64,000 nt of DNA from Phytoseiulus persimilis. Lineage: Eukaryota; Arthropoda; Arachnida; Mesostigmata; Phytoseiidae. Below the pieces are notes generated by a model, which worked only from the letters and a program-made list of their open reading frames with translations, was not told the origin of the DNA and did not search any database. Position numbers and translations under genes: made by a program. Of this stretch, positions 24,057-36,870 are shown piece by piece; positions within the stretch are counted from its first letter, which is position 1, and every line of letters begins with the position of its first letter. The stretch spans positions 34,742,723 to 34,806,722 of the forward strand of contig CM075103.1 of assembly GCA_037576195.1 (NCBI GenBank). Direction: 5' to 3'.

Positions 24057-27000
24057 AGCGGTGTTCTTCGGCAACGTTTGGCACTTCACTGAATGCAAAT
24101 TTGTGAGCCGGGCACCCCAGCTCTTGGGATTTTGTCTGAGCCGTGTTTCTCGCCACATAGCAAATAGCGACTCAATCTTCTTCCGGACATGGTGCGAGAT
24201 TGAAAATTCAAATTGAATTCATTGTTTGCCCCTTGGATCCTGTTGATGTCGTGTGTGGGTGAGCAAACTCTCCGCCGCCATCGTTGGGATCGACGAACTG
24301 TGGAAACGCCCGACCTCGGAAAGGGAATTTCAATGCAGAATCGCTGTCCGCATCATCAGATTCGTCGAGCCCCAGCAGGGCTCTTTTGGCCCGTTTCCCT
24401 CGGACCGGTTCTCGGGCCGTCTCGTTATCTTCAGGCTCAAGGTACGTCCATCTCCGGGAAGATCGAGCAGCGTTCAGAACAGTCGGGGCCTGCTCGAATC
24501 CGGACTGATCGATTCAAAAACGAACATAATTGGGTCGAGGGTCCAGTGAGTATTTGCGGGTAGAATAGCGGGATTCCCGTCGGGGGCGCCGCGAATTCTC
24601 GCGTCAGAACGCTAATTCGCCAGCGGATATCGCTGCTGAGAGACATTCCATAACGAACGGCTGCTCGGGCATCTGAATCGCCTCTTTTCCCGGGGACGAA
24701 TCAGCTCGGATCTTCTTGATGTTAGATCTCCGCTTTGTTCCTCTTGATCTTCTTCAGCTGGTTCGCCCGCATTGGTCTCCCAACTTCTGAGTCCACGAAA
24801 GGAGTCCCCAGGATCAGCGGTTCCCGATGTTGTCCGCTTCTCGCAGCCCTGCAGCCGGATAAAATATCCCCCTCCCTTCCTGAAGATGGTCTCGACCAAC
24901 TTATGACACGCTGTGTCTTGCTCACTCGCGAACGATGATTTGGGTCGATATGCGATCACCCATTCAGCAGTGCAGTTCATATGGGGGCCTTCCAGAGCAG
25001 CAGTGGGCGTCCAGATACCATCGGAATAACGACGACCGACAGAAGTCAAAACAACGATGGATCGTTTCTTTACAGCGGTCTCGAGGGAACGCTAGCAACC
25101 GCTTGGGAGGAGAGAAACTAAACGCTGCAGCAGCCCATCCGCAAACCGATTCGTCTCCGGATTCGGAGCTTCATTATCCGCATTCCAGGTTCCTCTACGC
25201 GAGGGGTGGGTGAACGTCGTTTTCGGACCCAACCCGGAGCTATGTCTGAGCCCAGAGGCCCGAGATATCTTCAACACGACAGCCTCGGAGCTTATTCGAG
25301 GCTAGCTGATGATCGGATCGCTCATGTCGCGATGCTTAAGAGCCGATGCGGCGTTCCCGAGCGGAGTCAGCCGTCCTTGGAAACGGGGAAAGAAATTGAG
25401 CCGTGGTGAACGTCGTAGTCGCGTGAAACGTCGATTCGCGCAGCTGAGTTAGGGTAACCGTGAACTTGGCAGGGAGACAAGACTCGAATCACGGACGGCG
25501 ATGACATCACTTGACGATGCCTCATTCGGAGCTCTCGTTGAGGTCCCGTGACAGCAGGCTCGACACGCTACCTGTCCTTCGTCTTTGGTTCCTTTTTGGC
25601 AGCTTGGGTGGCGCCGCTGGACGCGTCGTTTCCGCCGCAGCTGGCTTTTATATTTGGTCTCCAGAATTCGGAATGACTCACATTGTTAGGTTCGAGACAG
25701 TCGACTCGAAATATCCGAGGGTGATTACCCGGGGAGTTTGCGAGTATCTTCTAGCCGTTGATACTCTGAATGAGGTTAGTGGTGACCGTACAACGCGAAC
25801 TCATCCTCATTATCACTCCAGTAGAGAACTCAATCAATTCGATTCCTACAGTGCTTGAGAGGTTCGATTTTTCTCCACTTTTCACGGAAATTCCGGGGAC
25901 TTTAACACTTCGATTTTAGCGGTTAAAGGCCTAAGCTTACTAGTACCAAGACTGGTCGAGATTCTCTCACCGTTGCCACGAAGTCCTTGGTCCTCTCACG
26001 GAGCTGTGTCCCTCGTGAGTCGAATTCGACGCGAAACCCTTTCTTGTCCCCAATCGGTGGCACTGAGGGCGCGCAAGGGGCATGGGAAGCTCCTGGTCGG
26101 AAGAGTGAGGCCTGTTGGGATTTCGCTCGAGAGGATACACTGCCCTAGAATATCTCGTTCCACTGAGAACGAAGTGCCCTCGACTTGTTCGCTCATCCGA
26201 TCGATTTAAACGACGTTTCAAGTCAATAAGTCGGACAGATGTCAAAAGTTCTGAGCTGCAGCTGGAGCGCGAGGACTAGCTAGGCCGGACCTGCTCAGTG
26301 TCGAGGTGAGAAGGGCTGACGTCGCAGGGCCAACCAATCGACGAGCGAGCGAGGCGACGGCAGCGTTGTGCGGCAACGATGAGCCTGCGGGCCGGCCAAT
26401 CTCGAATGCCTTCAACGGTCATCAATACACAAACGGAATCCTTCTCTCGTCGTCCGCTTACGTGCGGAGAATCAGAGTAACTTTGCCGTTCGCCCGGGCT
26501 GTTATCAACAAAGGCGTTAATTTGATGCATTGACTCATTATTACTCTTCAACTGCGGCCCGACTGAAGGTCATTTATTGAAGGAACAGGGGCGATACGGA
26601 GCTCCTTTCCTCCTGGAAGCCCCGCTTTCCCCCTGACACGGGGTTCTCGCAAAAGTGAACGAAAGGCCGGCTTGCCTGCAGCGCACCCTCCACAATGCCC
26701 GCCTTCGACTCGCTAACGGCTATTTATTTCTAGGTGCTTCTATTCCCGCGAACGGCTTCCTATCGGTTCTATTTGTTCTGTTGTTGAGGGTTCCTGTTTT
26801 GCAACCCTACGCTGTCATCTTCAAGACAAGAGGTTCGAACTTTTTCGTCCACGAAGATGATGATTGCCGTAGGAAGAAACCCGAGTAGCATTCAGCTCGT
26901 TTGGCAAGCGCAGCTCCGGACCACGGGTTCGACAGTCGTTCCGGGATTTCGCTCGCAAAACGGTCCAATCAAAAGGTCTCGAGAGGTTCTCAAACGAGAA

Positions 27001-30000
27001 CCGAAACGTTCCCACCAGAATTCCTGCTCCGTTCTTCGATTTCTGAAACGTCAGCAAATTGCGATTCACGTTCTGTGAGATCCTGTCTCGCAAGACCCGG
27101 CCCGTCCGCGAGATATTCAGGGGTGAGGGGGCAAGCAACGGTGTCAAGAATCGCACTCGGCTCATACCCTACAAGAAGTGGAGATTTCACGCTCGAACTG
27201 GAGCTCGGCTCCCTCTCCCCCAGCGACGGAATATTCGGAAGCGGCATCAGGCATCCAGAGATCCCCGAAGGATTTATTCCGAGAAGAAGCTGCTCAAATG
27301 TAATTTCCTCCGGACTTTCTCTCTCTCTCTCTCTCTCTCTGAGGGGGATTCTCGGGAGAAATGCGGGGAGTCGGGACTCCGCGATTCTCGCCGCATGGGC
27401 GAAGTTGGGGTCACAACTAACGGCTCCCCCGATTGTCGAGCCGAGAAAACAGGTTGCCGGCGCGAAAGAGCAACTCACATATTCGCCCGGAACCCAAGAG
27501 CTTCTCACAAAATGCGCATGAACTTGACGTGGCCGAAATCAATGGAGAACCCGCAGCTCAGACTCAGTTTGACGCGAGGGTTCAGTGGCGACCGGGCAAT
27601 ATCGGGCCTTCTCGTTCTGACGACTGGAAACTTTACTTGGAACACGGGCTCGCGTCGCGAGGCTGTACCTCTGTGTGAAGCGGAGTTTGGATTCGTCCGT
27701 TATTTCGAGAGAGCAGCGCAAATCAAGCGTCGATATTTGTGAGATGTCTCGAGATGAAAAAAAGAGTTGACGTCACAAACACTCCTGAGCAGTCCAAGTA
27801 TATCGATGAGTAGCTGAGCGAACTCTATGAAACCCAAATCCTTCGTCTTTCGAGTACTGCCCGCATGCTGGGGGTAGCGCCGCTCCTTCATCCCTCTCTT
27901 GCCTCGATTCGATACAGAAGCGCCCTGTTCGCCTCATCAGTGACAAGACCCCGTCCGACCTTTGTCTATTCTATAGAGGCTTCTATATTTTCCTCATTAT
28001 CATTTTTCCTCTGCTTGCACTCTCACAGTTCCTTTTGTGAGTCATCCGATCTCCCTCTGTGAGTTGCTTCACCAGAAAGAAGAGCACCGGTCTTTCCCGT
28101 TGACAAGGTATCTGTCAATTGAGTGCAGTGAACTCGTAAGAACTCTCGATGGGCGGGACGTGCCGGAGTTGAGGCGATGAATCTCGAAGTTCGAGCTCGT
28201 ATTTCATGCTCGCTGATTGAAAGACCCTCCACGATGCCCGATAACTGTTGCACTGAACGCAGGATAGCAAACTTGGACAGGCAAAAGGCCATGAATCTTT
28301 GTCCGTAGCGCCCGCGGCCGCACTGCAGGAGGAGGGGGAGTTGCTTTGTTGCAGCCGCCCCCTTCCTGTGATCCGGATATTGGGGGAAACAAAAAGGGGG
28401 GAGGGGGTCGAAGCCGGACAACTAGCCTGCGAGGTGTCTCGTCGTAATTCTTCTCGAGTTGGCCTGAAATCTCGCTGGAGGGAGGAGCTATCAGACGGAA
28501 ACTTCGAAAGCTCTTCCATCCCCCGCTCGGAGGACCCGATCATTCGTGCAAACAGAAAGCTCGCTCTGTTGGACATCCATTCGTCCGGGTTCGAAGGTTC
28601 GAGACCGCGGTGTCCCGCTTTTTCTCTTCTGTGCCGTCGAATGGTATGGTCTCTATTTCTAAGCTAATCCACGTATATACATACATCTCGGACAAGCTGG
28701 ATCGGTAATGGAGGTTATCGATGGAGTTGATATTGCCTATTCTCTATCCACACGAACTCTGGGATGAGCGTCATATCTGCGATGGGCTCGACTTCATTCG
28801 TCGTTCTTGAGGAACGTATGCTGCCGACAGAACATGAGCGGGAAGGAAACGCTAGCCACGCGAATGAAGAAAGGGCGAACGATGGCCACATTGACTGCGT
28901 ATAGCTGATTTATTCCCGGAGGGTAACGGCTGGTCATTAAGCCAAGCATAACATTATCCCCCAGGACCTCCATGATATATTTTCCAGAAAGGCCGCGTCC
29001 TGTCTTCTCCCGCTTCCTTCTCCATTGATCGGAGCCGTACAAGCACCATCTGGAGGGGCTCGGTACTCATTCGAAGTCAGGAAAACTCCTCCATGATCTT
29101 CATACTGGAAAAGAGCGCAACCAACATCCCAGACGTGACAGATTCTGGAAAACTTCGTGCGAACTGGGACTCGGAAACCCTCCTCGACAGTGCTTTGCTG
29201 AAATGACGATTTCCCGATTTTCGCAACGAAATTGAAGGATCATCCGTTCCAAGCGGCTCGTAGCAACGCGTTCCCGACTTCCAAATGCCCGACTTCCAGA
29301 CACACGACTGACTTGAGCTGTGCGTTGAAGTTTCCCCGCGGTTGACGGTAAGAGACATGGAGTCAGATGATTTCAGCTCAGATCCTCGAATCCCGAATCA
29401 CTCAAATCATCATTGATGGAATATCTATACTCTACTGATAGACGGCGAGAGTGAGATCGAAGCTAAGGTCGTTGTTTGATGATGTGAATTCGATTCAGGT
29501 CGTTTGGTTCTGATCAAGTACCCGCGATTCCCAGCTGGAATTCCTGTGCTATCTCAGACTTTTGAGCGCTGGTCGGACGATCCAGGCTTTCGTAAGCTGC
29601 TCGCTCCTCTGCATCCTCCTCTCTTTCGGCACTGTTTGGTTCTTCCGTCGGCATCTTCTTGGATTTTGGAGACCGAGAGAGAATAGTGTTATCAGCAGAT
29701 CTCGTCTCCACTACTCATCTCTCGTCCCGATCGGCGTTCCGATTTGAGCTGTTAAATGTCGATAAGGTTGCTGAAAGAACTCAGATTTGAGCTCAAAGCC
29801 TCTTGGAGTCGTCCTTATCAGGAGAAGTGGCCCAGAAAAAATCCAGACAACTCGAGGAGCACGTTGTTGAATTCTTGATTTGGAGGATAGCGTTCGAGCT
29901 CACGGGCCTGTCATCCATCTGGTGCGAGGGTCTTCCGTGGGGCCAAGGCCCGGAGTCCGCTTTTGGCCGGAGCTCGTTCCCCGGATGAAGTTTGTGGTCG

Positions 30001-30170
30001 GACTCGTTAGGTAACTCTCGTTTGTTCGAGTCAGTCCCCTGGATCCCTCACTCGTTCCTGATTTGTTAAAAGTGGTGACCAACTACATGTAAGGCATCGG
30101 GAGCTCACCCGATGGCGCCACCAGCCAAGATGGATGAGAGTTTCTGAGGAAGACATATCACCCCCGGCTA
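24057..30170. other. Non-coding stretch, no supported gene
   Basis: Three overlapping frames of 172-227 codons lie around 26.9-27.7 kb on both strands. All span or abut a CT dinucleotide run, which suppresses stops in several frames at once. The largest plus-strand frame (27059-27742) starts with TTG. I recognise no domain. There is no homopolymer or long repeat other than the CT run. Confidence 0.55.
27319..27340 (+). repeat. (CT)11 dinucleotide repeat
   Basis: A perfect CT run inside a pyrimidine-rich context; GA on the minus strand. Runs of this kind can bind GAGA-type factors in arthropods, but no promoter is evident nearby. Confidence 0.95.
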
Positions 30171-30285
30171 ATGTCTATGCAATGTGGCATCACGCCGGGA
30201 GAACTGGCTGACTACACATACACATCAGACATGAACGGGAGCAACGGCCACTCCGAGGAGCTCCCGAGAGACCCTGATGGATTTC
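30171..30285 (+). CDS. Possible first coding exon, unknown product
   Basis: An ATG at 30171, with a second in-frame ATG two codons later, opens 38 codons plus one base up to GATTTC|GTGAGA, a reasonable 5' splice site at 30286. An in-frame TGA at 30135 shows the frame starts here unless an exon joins just upstream. The peptide begins MSMQCGITPGELADYTYT and is polar and acidic (HSEELPRDPDG), the type of sequence seen at the start of nuclear regulatory proteins. No family can be named. Left unspliced, the frame continues into a histidine- and arginine-rich tract and a TGCG repeat, which looks non-coding. It ends with one base left over, the same splice phase as the candidate at 38771-38924. The two could therefore be alternative first exons of one plus-strand gene. 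This is inference only. Confidence 0.2.
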
Positions 30286-30458
30286 GTGAGAAGACACCAC
30301 CAGCTCCCAGAGCACAGCAGAAGCGATGGCACTATACGCGCCATCATCATCATCAACACCGTAGACCGGTTGCTGTCCCCCCGGCCAGCCGCCTCGCTCT
30401 GAAGACCCGTTCACGTTCTGCTTGCGTGTCCCGCTCAAAATTCAACTGTGAGCGAGCA

Positions 30459-30481
30459 TGCGTGCGTGCGTGCGTGCGTGC
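30459..30481 (+). repeat. (TGCG)n tetranucleotide repeat
   Basis: Five to six units of TGCG, about 175 bases downstream of the possible exon at 30171. Confidence 0.93.
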
Positions 30482-32651
30482 CGCCTCTCCGTCAACTCAA
30501 CCCTCAGGATGCAAGCGAGTGGGGAACAGCCGGAGAGCGCGGTGGATGTTATGGCATGTCAAGCGAGGGGAGGTGAGGCTGCCGAAGATGTCAACCAGCA
30601 GAGCTGTCCGTGGCGCCGAGCGGGGAGACCGTTAGCAGATTGGAAGATCATTCCATGGTAGGACAATCAATCTCCCGAGGAAGTCTAAAACATTTTTCGC
30701 CTTTTGTTCCGGCTGTTCCGGTATGAGGAGCGAACGGAGGAGGAACAACGCGGAGGAAGAACGCGGAGGAGGGACAACGACGACAGCAGTTGGAGGAGCC
30801 GCTAGCTAGTATACTCGCAGGCTGATATGATGGTGCAGCCAAGAAAACGATCCAACCGAGCCGCTGGCTTCACAAAGCCGGCCGAGCCTCCTCGGGAAGG
30901 AACTCCTCGGGAAAGAGATGGATACGGTTGAAAGGTTGGGAAGAGGGAGGGTAGCTGTCGAGGAGAACCGGCAGGGAAAGCGAGGATGGCGAGGATTTTG
31001 ATTCTTTCTCCTAGACGATTCCCTTTCCCTCAGAGATTCTTTCAGTGTGTTGCCGGCTTGTGCTCAAGACGGTTGTCCTGCATACCCGTTCCATAGTGTT
31101 GACAGTGATCAACGTGTTTGTTCGGCCGGGTGGCGCGCAACGCTCAGCGCGAAACGTTCATACCCAGCCAGCGCTCGTCTGTCTTCCTCGCGTTAGCCAC
31201 TTCAGGTGAACCAGCGCCGGGGCGTTTCCAGTTCTCAAGGCAGAGGAAGTGCGTTCGCAGCTGGATTAGCAGGCCTGGCGACGACCACAACAAAAACGAC
31301 ATCAACCGCTCCAAATCTATAGGAAGGAGGCGAGCACGAGGCAGAAGAGAGACCGTTTCGTCATTTCTTCTGCTCTCCGGATCAGTTCGTTCGTGGTGCG
31401 AGTGTAATTACTGTGTTTTGTGGACCTCGGCTTACCGATCGGAAGGTTTCTCTGTATCGGAGGAGGCCGCTTGAATTGCCGCCTCAACTGTTGTCATGAG
31501 TGAACTCACATGACGAATCGGACATCTGTCGAGGATTAACCCCCGTGCGTCATCAACATCGACAAACGGTGAGCAGCATTCGTGCCAGGTGACGAGTTCA
31601 TCACCCCGTCATGATGAAAACACAACAAATGACACGCGAGCAAGCCTCTTCCACTTGCTGCCGCTGATCCTTGTTATTGTTGTGATGTCAAGAGTGTGTT
31701 ATTGTTGCATCCGAGTCCGCGGGCGGCATTCCCGCAGCAATCGTAACGATTTCCTCTCTGCGGAGTGGGTCATCGACTTGCAAACAAGCGTCGATTCATC
31801 CCGCGTTTGGACGAACTCCAGATGGTGATTTTCTATGCGCGAGACAGCCTCGGCAATTGACAGGTCTCTTACTGTCGTCAGCTTCGACAGAAACAATGAT
31901 TGTCAAGCTTCGAGCATCATGAAGCACACCGGGTGTCTTCAACGACAGGACGCAGCTTTTCCTCTACAACTGAAGCCGGGAACCGTTGCATGGGTTCCGC
32001 TGCACTTCTCGGGAGTTCAGCTTTTATGAATTCACGTTCTTTCCCGGAATTCGTGAATCCGTCGTAGAACCGAGACAATCGACTGAACTCATTATTTGGA
32101 CGAATTCGTGTCCACGGAACGAGGCCCGTACGCGAAAATTACCAAGCGACGGGGAAGCCAAGGACACGAGTCCTTCGTATCCGGCACTTGGAACCAACGA
32201 GAACGGTTCGGATGTTCATGACCGAGTTTGCCGTTCACTGTTTTCATTGATGCTCTGTCATCACTATCGGGCTCAGATAATGGCGCTGCATGACATCTCT
32301 TTGAAATCTGAGCTGACGGGCCGGCCGTGGTCGGCCGTCTGATGTGATTGACGCCTCCGAGTGTGACAGTAGTTACCCCGTCGATTCTCTTTTGCTTCAC
32401 TCATCCTTGCCTCGCTGCTGTTGTCAATGCTGTTCGCCCAAAGCCGGCTTAAACCGGAGGGAGTACGTTTAGCGCTGAGCGGCGCAGCCGTCGACGACAA
32501 GTGGCGGGATTCCAACGGGCTCGAGTGGTTTCGGTCGGGCCTAGAAGCCGGCCGGTCGGCTCACGAGTTCGTTTCGCGAACTGGCGTCCATTCAATCACG
32601 TTGAACAGTCGCGTGGTCAGAAGGGCGAACGGCCGATCGAACCCGGGCTGA

Positions 32652-32666
32652 GTCGGTCGGTCGGTC
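32652..32666 (+). repeat. (GTCG)n repeat
   Basis: About four units of GTCG/TCGG, followed by a degenerate continuation (TCTGTCGG). Confidence 0.85.
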
Positions 32667-34388
32667 TGTCGGTAGATCGCAGTTTCAGACGGGATGGCAG
32701 CTGTATTTGTTTGAGCAACGTCAACTGATAGCACTTTGAGCGATCGGTAAGCGGCAACGTCCGCGCATTCCGATCGTGAAACGAGAGAACGCCCGCCGAA
32801 CGGAGCACGCCTCACGACGAGCTAACAGAACTTCTAGTGTGAACAGGCCGATCTCACAGGTCGAATCAACCGAGCCGTGAGAAAACGCGCTCTGTCGCGG
32901 CCCATGCCGGCAGAAGTTATTGTTCAAGGCTCCGATGGAGTGGTAGACGCGCCGTGTTCGCTATTCTCCAAATGTCATTATCAATGTTGACCGGAGGCAA
33001 CGGAGGGCTGGGAGTCTTCTGTGTGAGCGAAAATGCTGGCCCCGCTGGTACGCGCCCGGGTAGCGGAATCGATTCGGACAACTTGGATTCCGTAGTGGAA
33101 TACTCGCGTACTGAGAGAGTTAGCGATTCGAGGAATGGCTCTCGATTGGCTATACTTTATGAGGGTTCCGCGAAAACAGGGTTCGGCTATTTTCGAGTCA
33201 GAATGTCGACGGCTGAGCGGGCGCGGGGACCCACTCGGGAAAGTAGATTCTCCGCCTCGAGCAACAATGGTCACCGCATCCAGCCGGAATCAGGACGCGC
33301 GATGAAATAGCGTCGAGTTAATCACATCTGTTGCCGTCTCCTTCGCGTCGCTCGTCGGCACGAAGTCGACTACTGGGGTTGTCACGATGAAAATTTTCCC
33401 TGCATAATGAATCACTTCTTTCGAACGACGGCAGCGTCGGCAATAACACTTTGCGCAGAGAAAAAGCCTCTTGTTCTATTATTCCGGAATCCTGTTGGCT
33501 GCGCCGGTGGCTCGACAACTCCGTCTGATGCATTTCGAACTCACAAAAGAATCCGAGTCGGTTGATGTTGGCGCACGGAGTCGTTCGTTACCTGGATCGT
33601 CGTGTATAGGCCTGGATACGATCGCCTGGGATACTCAACGCTGCGCACACTCGAAAGCCACCCGGCAACACCTCGACGCCCGGAGGTCCCGCCGTCGCTC
33701 TCCAGGACGTTATCGCCCGACTTGAGCTGCGACCCGAAGATATCGAGCCGAAGCTCGAACCTTTTCCCAACGGAGGAGGAACTCGCGAGAGGTCACTCAG
33801 AAGGTTTTGAAAAATTCGCTCAGGCTTCCAGCGGAGCTCCAAACGACCCGGCTGGGGAGGCACCAGGAGAGTCTGTATGATGAGTCTGTTTTGGAGGCAG
33901 TCAACGTTCTCCTCACGTCATAATTCAATAAGCTGATCAGGCGACCTGCGGCAGTCGCTCCGAGGGACCGCTCGGAGCGTCTCGACAGACGCGCAGTCCC
34001 GTCGCTGGGGGCCGTGAGGCTCTGTTCCGGAAGTTCGCAATGACTCGCTCACTTGAGATGAACGGAGTCTGGAACGGAGCTGGAAATCACCGGAGTAATC
34101 GGAGTCCGCGAGCACCAACGGAAGGCGGGCATGCGGTTCCGAGGGTTACTTTTGGAACCTTCGCTCGCGGGGCACCCCTCGATGGGCGGACGGAGCCCGA
34201 ATAGGATCTAGAGCGAGAGGTGTTCTCCGATCAGGGGACGGCGCGAGCCGCTCGCGAACACTGCGATCGAACGCGGTTTTCGGAAAACATGCGATCAAGT
34301 ATTCTCGTTCGTCTTTCCGGAGAGCGGCTCGCTCGTGGCTTTGCTCAAACAGAGAGGGAAGGGAGGAGATAATCCGGAGCTGTACCAG

Positions 34389-34403
34389 AAAAAAAAAAAA
34401 AAA
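34389..34403 (+). repeat. A homopolymer, 15 bases
   Basis: Fifteen consecutive A. It could be the tail of a retroposed sequence, but no retroelement body, tRNA-like head or target-site duplication is visible beside it. Confidence 0.95.
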
Positions 34404-36456
34404 GCTCTTACAACTGCATTGGGCTGAAACGCAGCCAGGAACCTGGCGAGCCCTCGTCCGTTCGTCGCATCGACGGTAACTCAGTCAGTCTCGACGTCTG
34501 GCTGCTCCCTAAACGATCGCCGGTTGTTGACGGTTAGATGCTCTCTCCGTCTCTCGCGCCCAGCCGGACGGCAGACCTCCGAGCGTGACTGATTTCTCCG
34601 AACGTTCGAGCGTGTGTGTGGGATGACGGACGGAGGGATGCTCGCCGACGCGTTTGTGAGCGAGCACCGATGAAAGGATATCGATCCGCTCACTGCACGG
34701 CTTGCCATCCCAAACGCCAGCGGCCAAGTCCGCCTTTCACTCGGGTGCCGGTGCTTGTGGATTGAATGCTTGTTCCTTCTCGCGGGGAAGGAATTCAGAA
34801 CGATGCCCGCTCGCTCTTGATGCCACAGCGTTTCGAGCGGCTGCTCCGGACGCGCAACGACGCACGGATCTAATCGAATCGATTGCCGTTAAATAAACAC
34901 GACAATGCGATATAGCGGCGATAGCGGCAATCATCACGGGAGTGCGCAGCTGATTTGTGGCACGACGCGGACCCCTCAGCGTGAGAGCTTTGAAAAGTTC
35001 GGCGGCGCCCTGTCGTGGGACCATCGATAAGGCAGGCGATACATATCAATGGAGAGAAGTCGCACGCGGAGATATATCGGTGACTTGCTCGGAACTTGCC
35101 GCAGGAACGGTATTCAGATCGGTATCGAGTCGCAGTGGAGATCCGACCCCGAACAGGAGATCCTGCGAAGGTCAGGCGGGGAAACGAGCGGTCGGGCTTT
35201 GACCACTCACGCATGACTCTGCAGTCTTCCAACCGGCGCGGAGATCGAGCGCCGGCCGTCGTCGTCGAGCGAGTCACGCATCCCGTAGTGAAGAGGGAAT
35301 ATCCGAATCCATAGACTCTGTGTTTGGGGGGGCTTTTTCCCTCTCGGCGACGCGGCCTCGCCGACCGCCGGGATTGGCCCGCATCGGGATGCACGCCTCA
35401 CCTGGAGTTGAGTACGGCTCCCGCGTGAGCCTGCGCGGGAAATATGGACCCGCTGCTCGAAGAGCTCGTGTAAAAATCGAGCTGTATCGTGTTTCGGCTC
35501 ATGAATATGTCGTGTTGCCTACCAAGAAGACTAATTAAAACTAATTGAACGCTCGAATGTAGGGCGCTGTTCCATTCATGGGTGGACTTCGGAAGGGCTC
35601 GAAATCTGATGGAAATTCCAGACTCGCAGCGGTTTGCGGTCGTGGTGAGCCAACTGGTCGCCTGTCCGCGAGGCTTCGACCGAATGAGCGATGGCCTGCT
35701 CGTAGTCAATAATACAGAGTCTATCCAGAATCAAAAAGCCGATGGAACGGAGCATGCCGGGAATACGAAAAGGAGCCCGCTTCGCTCCCTGTCTATAGTC
35801 CTCGATGCGTCTGCCATGAAGCGCTTGATCTTCGCCCACCGGTGCGCCGGCCCACCTCGCTTCATATCGCCCACTGTTTTTTCGTTCCCGCGCCTACGGT
35901 TGCCCAGCTCTGACCCTCTCACGGGGCGGATTTACAGAGGGAGCCCCGCAGCTACGCCGGCCGTACGTCCAAGACGTCCTGTGAGGCACGTCCTTGCAGC
36001 GGCTGCCTGTTCGTCCTCCTGGAGCCCGAGTTCACTCGAGTACGTGTTCGGTGCTACGCCGGGGCGGGGAAAAGCTAGACGAGACGAGGATAGTGGCGGC
36101 AGAGACATTCCGGCTGCCCAGCTCCCTCACGAACTCAGTTGTCTCCACGGATCCTCGTTCTTTGTTCGCGTCGAGCGCGCCATGGATTTGAAGCCTTCCG
36201 CGGACTTCTGCATATTCGATAACAAATTTCCTCTCGAGATCGTTCGCGGTGCTTCTCATATACGAAGGTTAATATTCCGAGCTCGTGAAGCCGTTGGTCC
36301 CGATCTTTGAGGACTCCTCCGTTGAGGAATTCCCCGAGTGGGGATCGTATCGACATTTGCTTTCAGCAGAGTGGAAACCATGGAGACGACGATCTCTATG
36401 GTGGTCGAACCATCCATTCGACCGTGCGTTCGTTTGGCTGTCCGATTGTCAAGCGA

Positions 36457-36488
36457 TCGGTCGGTCGGTCAGCCGCCCGCCCGCCCGC
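36457..36488 (+). repeat. Compound (TCGG)n-(CCGC)n repeat
   Basis: Three to four TCGG units, a short spacer, then about four CCGC units. It is open in several frames and so inflates nearby open reading frames. Confidence 0.88.
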
Positions 36489-36832
36489 TCGAAGGTCGTT
36501 CCGTTGGCCAGTCGGTTGGGATCCGCACCGGCCGAGGAGATGGTTGTGGCCATTCTCTTTGGCAAGTTTTTGTGAAGGCGCACTAATCACTCGACTGGGC
36601 CCAAGCTCGTTGGTCGCAGCTTGGGCTCCCGCCTCTCGCGCTGGAAACTGTTCCTAGGATACGATTTGGACTGGTCGAGTCCTTCGCCTCGATGCAGACG
36701 GATGAACGGACCCGAGCGACTCCTCGGATCGGGAAAGAATGAACCCCGTAAATACGGACCGCACTCATCCATTGTTGCTCGTTCATCCGTTTGTTGCTCG
36801 GTCATCCATCATTGCATGGACTTCGGTTGATC

Positions 36833-36870
36833 ACTCGTTCGTTCGTTCGGTCGACCGGGCGGCCGGCCGG
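36833..36870 (+). repeat. (GTTC)n run followed by GGCC-rich palindromic stretch
   Basis: Four GTTC units run into TCGACCGGGCGGCCGGCCGG, which is rich in overlapping palindromes (TCGA, GGCC, CCGG). Confidence 0.85.

Noticed and set aside
26901-27742. Three overlapping frames of 172-227 codons as a gene
   Set aside because: All span or abut the CT repeat, which removes stops from several frames at once. No domain, and the largest starts with TTG.
35582-36310. 242-codon plus-strand frame
   Set aside because: It starts with GTG, has no domain and overlaps several shorter frames on both strands in GC-rich DNA, where stops are rare.
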